The notes beneath the pieces are model-generated. The model was not told the DNA's origin. It did no database searches and saw only the letters and a list, made by a program, of their open reading frames with translations. This document shows positions 36,004-46,361 of a DNA stretch of 64,000 nt, in pieces. The stretch is from contig JALGAS010000006.1 in assembly GCA_023078685.1 (NCBI GenBank), positions 2,666,001-2,730,000 on the forward strand, read 5' to 3'. Source of the DNA: Neopestalotiopsis rosae (lineage: Eukaryota > Ascomycota > Sordariomycetes > Amphisphaeriales > Sporocadaceae). The translations under genes were made by a program, and so were the position numbers. Each line of letters starts with the position of its first letter. The stretch's first letter is position 1.

Positions 36004-38135
36004 ATGGTTTTTTACCCGCCCACGTGGCTGCCTGCCATTCCGCAAGACCTATCGGCTCTGGGCACCGTCGGTGACTTCGTGCTACATGGCGAATCCGAGA
36101 GCGCATTCAACCAGTCCGCTACTGACTCATCGGTCCTCGTTTCGGCATTGGATCCGAACAAGTCAAGGACGTCCCAACAACTTGCTGACGATGTGGAGAC
36201 TTTGGCGGCAGCACTTGCTCGCGAATTAAAATGGTCGCCAAATGAGCCGGCTCAAGATGGGAAGGTTATCGCCATCTTGTCGGAAAATTCGGTAAGATGA
36301 TCTCTCTAGAATTCTTGGTTGGCGTCGATGAGTGTGGAAGGGCGAGGAGACAGGTCCTCTCTATTCAGTGTTTTGTCTGAGAAAAAATGGGCTGAAGGAA
36401 TGAATTGAAAACAGGTCGAATACTTGACCTGCTGCTGGGCAATTCACCGTATCGGAGCGACGTGCCTTCTTCTCCATGGAAGCACATCGGCCCATGAGAA
36501 TGCGAAGCACCTCAAGGACAGCAACTGTAGTGTCTTGATTACCTCTCCGCTCTTGTTGCAGTCAGGTCAGGCGGCTATGGCCGCTGCCGGAGTGTCTGAC
36601 GCACAAATATATTTGAATGGCGCCACTGGCGTAGACGGTCAACTGAAGACTGTGGAAGAGCTTCTGGCGTCTGGGAGCTTCCTAGATCGTCTGCCAGCAC
36701 TGAACTGGGGTTCGGAAGAAGTCAGGAACACCATCGCCTACTTGTGTCCGACGAGCGGCACTTCAGGTATCCAGGTATCCCTGAATCCTCCACAATGACC
36801 GGCATACCGGTTACTAAAATCATCGCAGAAACTGGCTCGCTCGACGCATGCCAGCATCATAGCCAACATATTGCAATTGGTGGCACTTGAACGTATATCC
36901 CGAAAAGGCGTAGAAGTCGTGCTCGGCGTCCTACCGTTGAGTCACGTCCAGGGCATCGTTTCATCGCACTCATCCATCTACGTGCGGGATCGCTTCATTG
37001 TGCACACCAAGTTCGATATGCAGGCAGCCCTAGCGTCGATACAGGCTCATCGTATCACCAGGCTTTATTTGGTATACATGCACCATCTCCCCTGCCTTCA
37101 AACTCGTAAGTGAAGTGAATATGTATACTTACACCTCCCTCTGTGTTGCATAGGTACCATCGGTGCTCGCTGCCATTGTTGGAAATCCGTTCCTGTTCAA
37201 GGCCTTTGACCTGTCGTCCATCAAGAACATATACGTTGGAGCCGGGAGCGTGACGTCTGAGCTACATGCCAAAGTCAAAGCCGTGCAGCCCAACTGGACC
37301 CTTGTTAGCGGATATGGTAAGTCATTTTCCGACTTGTAGAGTGGGATCATCTTTTGTTGAATCTGCTGCATCTCTCAATCACGGAACGCCCATTAGACGT
37401 GCGGTCCAAAGACGCGCTGCTAATTCATGCTGGGTCATGCCATAGGCCTGACAGAAAGCCCTGCAGCCGTCGCAATGAGCAGTCCCCATGAGTATATTCC
37501 TGGCACAGTCGGCATCCTGCTGTCAGGGTACCAAGCGCGTCTGTTGCGTGAGGACGGGACTGAGGTCGAGTCATTTGATGAAGCGGGCGAGCTTCTTCTG
37601 CAATCCCCGAACCAGGCGTCTGGATACCTTGGGGACGATGAGGGCACCTCGGTAACGTTTCATAACCGCTGGCTGCGCACTGGAGACGTCGCGATGTTTC
37701 GTAGAAGCCCCAGCGGTGACGCTCACTTAAGCATCGTGGATCGCTTACGAGATATGATCAAGGTCAAGGTAAGTCCGGCGCCGATGATCTCGCGGAGGTA
37801 GACTTCACTGACGCTGTTTGACATTGTTCTAGGGACTGCAAATATCACCTGTTGCCATCGAGGAGTGCCTTCGCCAACACCCAGACGTCGCTGATGTGGC
37901 CGTGATTGGGGTCCCAGACGAGCTAGCGGGTGAGCGTCCCAAAGCATTCATTGTGCTGCCGCAGAGTCCTCAACAAGACAAGGTGGAGGCTTTTTTCGAC
38001 GGGCTTGATGACTTTGTTGAGGGCAAGCTGACGGAGCCACACTGGCTGCGGGGAAAGTACGAGGTGGTTGATGCCTTGCCTCGCAATCCTTCGGGCAAGG
38101 TTGCCAAAGGATTACTGCGTGCTAGGGGACAGTGA
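36004..38135 (+). CDS. Acyl-CoA ligase (adenylate-forming enzyme)
   Basis: Six-exon gene: 36004-36291, 36415-36774, 36829-37071, 37154-37316, 37446-37768 and 37833-38135, encoding 559 residues. ANL superfamily motifs are in order: CPTSGTSGIQK (phosphate-binding loop), SGYGLTES, LRTGD, and the C-terminal catalytic Lys in NPSGKVAKG. The donor at the P-loop motif is ambiguous because GTATCC occurs twice in tandem; the chosen join restores the family sequence. The enzyme would activate the polyketide or another carboxylic acid as an acyl-AMP and CoA thioester for transfer to the NRPS T0 domain, as EasD is proposed to do for emericellamide. Divergent from P450-3. Confidence 0.9.
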
Positions 38136-38755
38136 TGCGGTGCTTCTTTGTTGACTTTGTGTTTTCTAGTACGGAGGCACGTGGCGCCATGATTAAGAAA
38201 TATCTATCCGTTTTGCTCTGTTGCGCTATGGTGATGTGACTCGACATTCTGCTTTTTGTCTTATCTGGCACGTCCTTGTCCAGAAGGCGAAATTGAGACT
38301 GTGTTACGGTGTTGTGCAATTTGAGGCCTCTTGAGTATGCTGTGAACCCGTGTCAAAGCGCCTCATCGCTGCGATTGGTGTGAACTTCGGTGTCTCTGTA
38401 GCTTGTCTGTACGGCGCCCTCGCTACGAGCATACACAGCTGCACGAATGACAATGGGTGATTGTGTGCTCACTTCAATTCAGAGTGTAAGCTGACAGCTT
38501 GCCCCAGCTTGCCCCTCTGTCCCCGCGGAGAAAGGCAACAGCGTGCCACAATAGTTTCAACCAGAATCACTTGACTGTTACAATTAAAATCCTCCGATAC
38601 ACTCATGTATAGCTAGGATACCTCCCAGAAGCTGCGGGTGCAGTCCATTCATCTACCAGCACAACAATGAACCAGTATCGAAAACTTTGCATCTCATTTA
38701 TGCGCCATATATAGACCCGCGAGTAATGACCCAGAATCCAGCTCAATCATATAAC
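38136..38755. other. Intergenic, convergent 3' ends
   Basis: 620 bp between the ligase stop and the stop of P450-4. No coding signal or repeat recognised. Confidence 0.55.
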
Positions 38756-40578
38756 CTATCTCTCTTTGAATAGAAGCGTGGCCATCATGTTCGGATTTGA
38801 AGTGCCGTGATCGGGATGATCGGGCGGCCTGTGCCCGTCGTCCGCCGGAATCTTCATGTCGTATGTGGTGACAAAGTGGATGAGGATGAGCTTGATTATC
38901 TCTTGGGAGAGAAAGCGGCCTGGGCAGGCGTGCGGGCCACTGCCCCATGGTAGCATGTCGTCCTGCAGGCTGGCGAAGTGGAACTTGGTCGCGTCTCCCT
39001 GCTCGCGCATCCGCTTCCAGCGCCGGGCATCAAACTTTTCCGGGTTGGCGTGAAGATCCGGGTCGAGTCCCAGCAGTCGGCTGGGCATGACAATGGGTGT
39101 TCCTGCCGGGATACGCAGGCCATCTTTGAAAACGTACTCGTGAAGTGCCATGCGCTGCATGGTGTCTAGGAGAATGTAAGCGAATCATGATCTCCATCGT
39201 ACGAAACTCCCAAACGCGGCCTCAAAAGGGTCATACGCACTATACTGAACATTGTGTATTCGCTGACTTTCCTTCATGAAACTGTCCAAAACCCGTAGAG
39301 AAGCCAGCGACTGACGCGTCCAGCTACCGTGCTTGGAGTATACATTCGAGATCTCGTCTCGAACTTCAGTCAGCACGTCGGCGTGATCGACGTCGACCAA
39401 GTCCAACAAAATAGACAGTGTAGTGTTTGTAGTACTAGGTACGGATGCGGCAAGGAGAAAAGATGTATCCTGCATTATACCGTCGGAGTCGGTAGGCTTC
39501 CCATCAGCCAGGTACGATTTGACGAGCCAGCCGATGCCGTCTTTGAACACCCCGTCATTCATTTCAGCCAGGCGAGCTCCAATCACCGAGTTGAGCATAG
39601 CCTCGCCCTTTCGGCGGACCGCATGAATGGTCTTAACGTTCTTATCCAGATATCTAGATGTCCACCGCAGCCAAGGCGGGTAGGCATCGCGGACCTGCGT
39701 TGTGGCTGCGAAGCCGGCCTGGAAATAAGTGCTGCATACTTGATGCCACTCGTCGTTGTCCCACAGTTCCGGGCCTAGCAGAACGCGCGACATGAGCCGC
39801 GAAATGAGCGGTAGTAGAAGCAAAACCCCATTGTAAGGTGCCCAATCTTGACTGGATGGTATCATCCTGGGGGTCACCTTGACAACGGCCTGGTGAAGTG
39901 GTTGGATGAGGTCGTCTGATTAAATGTTTTCCGTGTCAGCCAAACATCTCATCCATGATCACTTCACTTGTTGCCGGCCAAGACATAATGTGAGCAACTT
40001 ACTGAGAGATCTGTTCAAGTCCTGACGGACAATGTGTATCACACGATCAGATATTAGTGGACCGCCGATCTCTTTAGAAACTTGAGACTGCGCGTAGATT
40101 GTACAAGTTAGCGTGATCGCGCAAGAGCTACGTGGACCTCATGTAGGTACCACATGATGAGGCGATTCGGTTTGGTGTTGTTCACCTTGTTAAGGAAAAC
40201 GTTGAAGCTGAGCTCGTTTGCACTCGCTTTCCGGACTTCCTCGAGGTATTTGGTGGGGAGAATGGCGAGCGGACGTGCTGTGTCGGCGTAGTTGAATACC
40301 GAAAACGGCAGGCCCTTCTTCGAGTATTGTTCGTAACCCCGTATCAAGAGATCCCCACCATCTTTGGCATATCGTTGCATTGTTTTCTCGCCGCTATTGA
40401 AATCCATGTGAGGTATGTCCAACTTTTTCTTCTGCCGAAAAAAAAACCAAGCAACCACAACCCCAGCCAGCGCCAATGTGAGTGGTGAAGCCGACCACGA
40501 TGATCGTGTATTGTCCATGACCGATAGTGCATTGAACAATGAGTCATCAAAAAATTGCCACATCATCACAGAAAACAT
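38756..40578 (-). CDS. Cytochrome P450 (P450-4, ent-kaurene-oxidase style)
   Basis: Four deduced exons, 40578-40186, 40087-40003, 39915-39241 and 39165-38756, give 520 residues. A transmembrane anchor (LTLALAGVVVAWFFF) is followed by basic residues (RQKKK), typical of microsomal P450s. The I-helix region reads LLAASVPSTTNTTL, ExxR is in FMKESQR, and the heme loop is MLPWGSGPHACPGR. It is unrelated at close range to P450-1 to P450-3. An ATG at 40518 is an alternative start leaving the anchor intact. It shares a 607-bp divergent promoter with P450-5, in which three tandem octamers occur. Likely hydroxylates the lipopeptide or acyl chain (inference). Confidence 0.88.
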
Positions 40579-40930
40579 AGCCGTGCTTTATTGCATTAAT
40601 CTACACTGCCGAGTGGTCGAGGGCCGTGGCACCATGATTAACCACGGGATGCATGGAATAAAGTGGTGCCATCATTGCAAATCAAGAAAAGAGCTATTAT
40701 TTAGTAGTCCAAATTTGATCTCGAACACCAGGCTACCTGATTCCTAGCATTGATTCAAGTGCAGACTTATATAGAATGTAGGTATACCAATTGTCTGCGA
40801 GTGTCTCTTAAGTATAATAGCCATGACGCATTTGTGCACCTACATCTACGAAATATAGTATTGTGTCTTAAAAGGAAAAATCAAATTATTACGTTGTGGG
40901 TCTCTGAGAAATAATACGTCGTCTTACTTC

Positions 40931-40954
40931 AGGATTGTAGGATTCAAGGATCGG
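40931..40954. promoter_or_regulatory. Tandem 8-bp repeat, site 4 (three copies)
   Basis: Three in-phase octamers on the plus strand: AGGATTGT, AGGATTCA, AGGATCGG. This is the reverse-strand form of the site 1 element. It lies roughly midway in the P450-4/P450-5 divergent promoter. Confidence 0.55.
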
Positions 40955-41185
40955 ACTGTATACCTTGGTACCTAGCTTATTGATGACCCCAACCGCTACC
41001 ACGGCCGAAGGCGAGCTCAAGGGCCTAATTATCTGCAGTATTATCGCTTCGGCCCATCAAAATATTGCTGTTAAATTTTGGTACTGATCGCATGAGACAA
41101 TTTACTTCTTTCATCCTCCGAGTGCGGTTCTCTCATCTTCCGCTGTTGCTCGAAGACGCTTCCAGCCCCCCTTGAGCTCCTCACC

Positions 41186-43133
41186 ATGAGCGCCCTCTAT
41201 GATGGCCCGATCCCAGCAACATTAGCCACGATTAAGTCCGACGTGAGGCTCTCTTACCTATTCATCGTTCTTGTGGCTGGTCTGGTGGCCGTGACGCGGG
41301 CTTTTGCCTCGAAAGGGAAACCATGGATTCGGGTAGGACGATCGCCAGGGCCCTTACGACTAAACAGTATCGCAGCGAGGATGGATTTTTTCAAGCGCGG
41401 GCGGGCCATTGTAAGAGAAGGCTATAAGAAGGTACGCAGACACATCTATCAAGTCTCATGCTACATCGTCATAGCTCGGGGGGACAGACCACTGTACTTA
41501 CAACGAATACAGCACAAGGGCGAAAACTTCGTCGTTCAGACGGCAGAAAAGGAGCAGCTAGTTCTCGCGCCTCGATTTCTCCCCGAGATTCGCATGCTGC
41601 CCGAGACTAAGCTCAGCCACGCTCATGTTCTCATGGATTATTGGGTCGGCGAGCACATTGGAGCCGAGATCGCCCTTGGTGGCGCGCAGCACATTGACGC
41701 CGTTCGCGGACCACTGACACGAAGTCTTGGTGAGAAATCCAACTTTTCCCTCCTCAGTCTTGCTTATTTGAGTTTCGACTTACGAATTTCGACCATTCAG
41801 GCACTACGGTTCCGGTGATGCATCGCGAGTACCTCCGTACGAGCGCGAAGCTCTTCAACGAGATTTCAAAAGATGCTGGTACGTACCACATCTGCTGATG
41901 CCAACCCTTGCAGTCATTTACCCAGCTCATTGTGCATTGAAACAGGGCAGATCAACGCGTACCAGTTCTGCTACGCCACGATCCAGAGCATGACCTCGAC
42001 GGTGTTCATCGGCGAAGAGCTCACTCACCGTGGCGGGTGGAGCGAGATTGTCCAGGCATACTTTCCAGAGGCCTGGCGGATCCGCATGGCGTTGAAGCCT
42101 TGGCCCAAGGTCATCCGGCCGCTCGTGAAGCCGCTACTGGTGCGCAATAATAAGCTTGAGTCCATCATACAACAGGCGGAAGACTTCCTAGAAGAGCCGG
42201 TTCGTAAGCGACGCGAACCCGATAATCAAGACGTCGACATTCTCAAATTCCTGGCTGATTATGGCGAGTCTACACGGAAAATTGGGATGCAGGTCGTGGG
42301 CATCATAACCGGAGCAGTGAGTAGAAATATTGCGTCTTCCTACTGTCCATGTCCTCGAATGCCACAAAGGACGATAATATTGACCTTCTGCCGTTCGATA
42401 GTTAAATACATCCACATTCGCCCTGACACAAGCCGTTTATGACCTCTGTATGCACCCAGAGTACATGGCAGACATCCGCGCGGAAACCAGAGCAGCCCTG
42501 GCGAGTGAGAACATGCAATGGACTTTGGAGACGGTAAAAAAGCTGCATCTCCTAGATAGCTTTTTGAAAGAGTCTCTGCGTCTATTTGCACCCGAAGGCC
42601 GTGAGTCTATTGATTGTCTTTGATTTCTTTTCTTCTTTCCTGTGTCCCTCCCCAGCAAGCCGCATCTTGTGAGTTCAAGCAGCAAACACGACCACTGGCT
42701 AACTATGGATACAAAAGTCGCCATTACACGCAAAGCCATGTCACCTTTCGGCCTCTCCGACGGCACGTGGATTCCCAAAGGAACGTACATCGCGGTGGCG
42801 GGCGAGGGCATGGCGCTCGATCCCGAATTTTACCCGGACCCGGAGAAGTTCGACGGGCGCCGATTCCTAGACAAGACGACGGGCCTGCCGCTGTCCCCGG
42901 AACGCGAGTTCCACGGCATCGAGCAGGGCAACGGCATGTGGGGCAACGGCCGGCTTACGTGTCCAGGTCGGCACTATGCCAGCGCCCTCAGTAAGATCAT
43001 CGTGGCCAACCTGCTGCTTCGGTACGACATCTCGCTCCCCTCCGGCCAGACAGAGCTCGGGCCCGGCTCGGAGCTCGATGCAAATCTTTTGCCCGACATG
43101 ACGCAGATGATCGTGTTGACTGAGGTTGCGTGA
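41186..43133 (+). CDS. Cytochrome P450 (P450-5, ent-kaurene-oxidase style)
   Basis: Six deduced exons, 41186-41431, 41513-41729, 41801-41878, 41946-42316, 42402-42600 and 42718-43133, give 508 residues. The last acceptor is inside ACAAAAG; only this choice restores the phase and yields APEGLAITRKAM, matching the family's conserved post-K-helix strand. There is an N-terminal anchor (LSYLFIVLVAGLVAV), ExxR in FLKESLR, and a heme loop MWGNGRLTCPGR with the canonical Arg. Divergent from P450-4 and probably co-expressed with it. Reaction unknown; tailoring role inferred from context. Confidence 0.88.
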
Positions 43134-44480
43134 CGAGAAGGGAGATGACGTCCTGATGGAGATGAATGGCATGGTATTTGAGAGACCGCGTGACAGACAG
43201 ATTCTGAAACCGGAAATTGTATGGCAAGGAGCTTCGAAGATATATGGATGAATAGGCAATACGATGTATTATGACCTGCTATGTTCATGAGCCAAGTTGA
43301 GGCATTTGGACTGTTCATGGCAAACCCAAGCTCGACTGATACTCCCAAGGAACATTGTAAGATACCTCTAATCAGAACAGCATTGCTCGACATGCGGTGG
43401 TCAAGCTCTTTTTGCTGATGGGAGCCGGTATATTTGCATGAGTGAACCGGCGTTGCTTTTTTTTTTTCGGATCCGAAGTGAAGAGGTCTACCTAGTTCAT
43501 GAAAACTGAACAAGTCCTACGTTGGATCAATGCTGAATATAGCTGCGAGCGTCAATAGTGGATTGATCCCGGGTGGGAATGATGTGGTCTTTGATTAGGA
43601 CCAAAGGTTCCCAGAGCTTCATCTCATCAGCGGAGCGCTGTTCCCGTTGACGGTTGCCGTGCTCTCTCGTCTCCATCAAGGACAGAACTGGCGGGAAAGC
43701 AGGCAGGGAGCTGCCTACTTGGAGCCATTCGTCACTGGGTGTGCCGTATTGGAAAAATCAGCCATTTCTGTGGGATTGGCAAACAATGGCACTGTCGGGA
43801 TACATTAAGCGATTAGCCTCCAAATAATTATATTATTGAACCTGCAAGGCGATGCGGCGACATGTTTTGAGGATTGCCATAATCAGCCTTGCCTGCCCTG
43901 CTTTTAATTCGGCAAGACGCTGCAAGTGAGTGATCTACCTCACCTATGTGGGTAGGTATCTACAATATTTCTCCTTCTCCATTGCACTCATGCATGATGT
44001 GCAACCAACTGCTGATATGCAGGCTTTAGTATACGTTGTGGACCACTGAGCTTCAACAATTGTGGCATCCATCCTTCAGCCCAATACACAGCGAGCTTTA
44101 AGCTGGGAAGTTATGGCTCATGGGTGTCACGCGAATGAATGACCCCCTGGAGTCGGTATGCGTGTCGAATGTGGCCGTCGCAGACCTTCCGGAGAGTCGG
44201 AGCTTTGGATACGAACTGTGCATCGGACCGGGACCCAAACTTTTCTCTCCTTCGGATATGGCAGGCATGCTGCTCCAGAGAGCATTGTCGAGGTCCATAA
44301 CTGCGTGGGTCGCTCCACCGATCAGCCCAGGAGCTCTGTACAATATATTAGCTGACATCATTTAAGTTGAACCTCTGAGAGAAACAGCAACTTCTCGACT
44401 TTGCAACAAACATTTGTCGGTCCAGTATTGCCCAGCTCTATTACTGGATTGGTCACACTACTATTTTCGAAACAAGAACC
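43134..44480. other. Intergenic, P450-5 to acyltransferase relic
   Basis: About 1.35 kb. It contains an 11-bp T run near 43457, a single octamer half-site ATCCTTC at 44071, and a weak coding relic at 44120-44365. No complete gene was seen. Confidence 0.45.
44120..44365 (+). pseudogene. Possible NmrA-like C-terminal relic
   Basis: An isolated 81-codon frame containing YELCIGPGPKLFSPSDMAG and LLQRALSRSITAWV. This resembles the NmrA/SDR pattern of a 'YEL-GPELLT-DVA-L-ALGR-I' strand-helix segment. No N-terminal Rossmann motif lies upstream in a compatible frame. A minus-strand frame of similar length overlaps it, so coding status is doubtful. Confidence 0.22.
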
Positions 44481-44994
44481 ATGCTTTGGCAAGAGACAGA
44501 TCTAAAGGGTGTCTTTTCCCGATCCATCGGCGAGAATGAGACCTATATCAAGATGGTTGGCGATGCCGGATTGCCAGTAAACCGTGAACATTGGGCCATA
44601 AATTCATCCGCCGCCATTGTGCCTATTGGGTCGTTCGCATCTGCAGATCTTGAGAGTCTGTTTCGGCGCGCCTGGGCACACCTGCGTTTCCAGCACCCGA
44701 GTCTTGCGGCCGAGGTAGGCCCTGATGAAAAGAGCCTCATCTACACCGTTCCGGACGCGGCCACACTGGAGGTTTGGGTATCCAACACCTTCAGCGTGTC
44801 AGACGCCGACTCGTCGTTGGACGTGATTCCGACGTTCCAGCCATCTCCATACGCCAAGTTGGTGTATATCCCAAAATCCGGGGAGCTGCTCGGCCAAACA
44901 ACACACTGGCGCACCGATGGGTTCGGCGTTATATTACTTCTCGATGCCCTGCTTACCATCGCTTCGCAGCCGTCGCCGCTGGCCGAACCATGGG
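44481..44994 (+). pseudogene. Truncated acyltransferase (condensation-domain-like)
   Basis: The frame opens with a plausible N-terminus and reaches the acyltransferase active-site motif HWRTDG (His142 to Gly147, HxxxDG) after YAKLVYIPKSGELLGQTT. Similarity to the end stops at SPLAEPWG (about residue 170), after which the frame reads unrelated residues to a stop at 45113. Trichothecene-O-acetyltransferase-type and related enzymes are normally over 400 residues, so roughly two thirds, including the second half-domain, is missing. In lipopeptide clusters of this plan an acyltransferase transfers the polyketide to the NRPS T0 domain. This copy should not be functional alone. Confidence 0.7.
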
Positions 44995-45816
44995 GCCAAC
45001 CCGCGTTGGGATGGCGACAACATCATCTTTGCAAAGAGCAACCTAGGCCTTTCACCCGAAATCGCGGAACACGTCATCAGACATGGTCCTTGGGACGTCT
45101 CTTTAGAATATAAAAAGTCATCGTATGGTTTGGACGAGCTACCACAAGGATCGGACCCTGATGACGACCCGACGAATCTGCAATATACTAGCAACACGGA
45201 AAACGCTCCAGGCAGTGAGGAATTTGACGGAGCAAAGGAGGATATTGCCAACGACGAATCCGCCCACTCAGCGTCATCCGGTGCACAAAAAAGTCCATTG
45301 ATAGTACCGGCTTCAGAGGTGTACTCAGACATGCCCGCAACACTGCCCAGCATCCCTCCCATTGACTACAATCCCCGGCCCCATGAGCCAATCGCGGTGT
45401 TCCGAGGCATCCCGGGCCGCGACCACGGCAGCGGCGCCAAGTTTGTCTTTGACGGCTGGTATACCGTCGGTCGCGTCAACATCATCGCCCCACAGTCCGC
45501 CGAGCTCGTGCGCATGCAGTCGCAAAAGTGGGAGCGCCGCGACCGCTTCGGCCACCTGAGGCCCGTGACCAGGACCCGCGACACTTCGGCCTGGAAGTCG
45601 TCGATGCGCCATCAGTGGGCTGTCATCAAGTTTGCCAAGCTGGAGTCTGGGGAGGCGCCGCCGCCGCCCAGTATCGAGAGGTCAACGGGACCGGCCAGCA
45701 GCAGTGTCCCCCAGAAGAGCGTTACAGAGATGTTGCAGGAGATGAGGATGGAGGATGTCCATGGGAAGCATGCCGCTCCTGAACACGAGCCGCACACTGA
45801 CCTGATCGAGGTTTGA
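44995..45816 (+). pseudogene. 5'-truncated unidentified protein, fused to the acyltransferase relic
   Basis: From NPRWDGDN onward, in the +1 frame relative to the acyltransferase, a long open frame of about 270 residues continues to the stop. It contains LGLSPEIAEHVIRHGPWDV, an acidic low-complexity linker, FVFDGWYTVGRVNIIAPQSAE and MRHQWAVIKFAKL, and ends with a charged tail. The composition and ordered segments look like a real cellular protein, but I do not recognise a named family. Its N-terminal part is absent, because the upstream sequence in this frame is out-of-frame acyltransferase. No splice pair joins the two parts sensibly. It is either a remnant left by a deletion or, less likely, still expressed from an internal start. 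Confidence 0.6.
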
Positions 45817-46361
45817 TCATGGATCCCCAGTATCCACCACGCACAAAAACTTGTTTGTCTGCCTGTTTGTTTTGATGTTTTCCTACTGGTTGTTACGCTT
45901 ATGTGGGCTTATGTCTGGGGTTGATCTACTTTTGAAGGGCGGGAGTGGACAAAAAGGGAGATCTCCTCTGAAAGGTTATCAAGTGTGAATCACTTTGAAA
46001 GGGTTTTACTAAGACATCCATGAATGGGTACAGAATGTAACCGAATGGTGGAAGTTACAATGTACGATTACGAGTGCGCAGTGAAGACATAGAATGAATT
46101 AATAATTAGTCCTCTATCGTACTATGGAACAACACGTCACTCGCCGGTATTTCAGATAATCGACGCATCTACAACGGACATTTTGTTTCAAACATTTTGT
46201 TGTGGAGATTCAATATGTACACATGATTCCCTCATCTCCATCTCGGATGGAACAAATACAAACATCTCGACTATCAATTACTCTTGTCGTCCTATGTTCT
46301 CGCCGCCCAACTTCGAACAGAAGCTTTCGCCACTAGTCATTCAATCCTATTTCATACGGAT
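45817..46361. other. Intergenic, convergent 3' ends
   Basis: 545 bp between the truncated gene and the dienelactone hydrolase stop. AT-rich; nothing recognised. Confidence 0.55.

Noticed and set aside
42600..42720. Frameshift in P450-5 near the last intron
   Set aside because: Acceptors at CCCAG or AAGCAG give the wrong phase, but the acceptor in ACAAAAG restores the phase and the conserved APEGLAITRKAM sequence.
44481..45816. A single genuine two-domain gene spliced across 44,990
   Set aside because: No GT donor lies at the end of the acyltransferase similarity, and the two parts are contiguous in different frames, so a fusion scar fits better.
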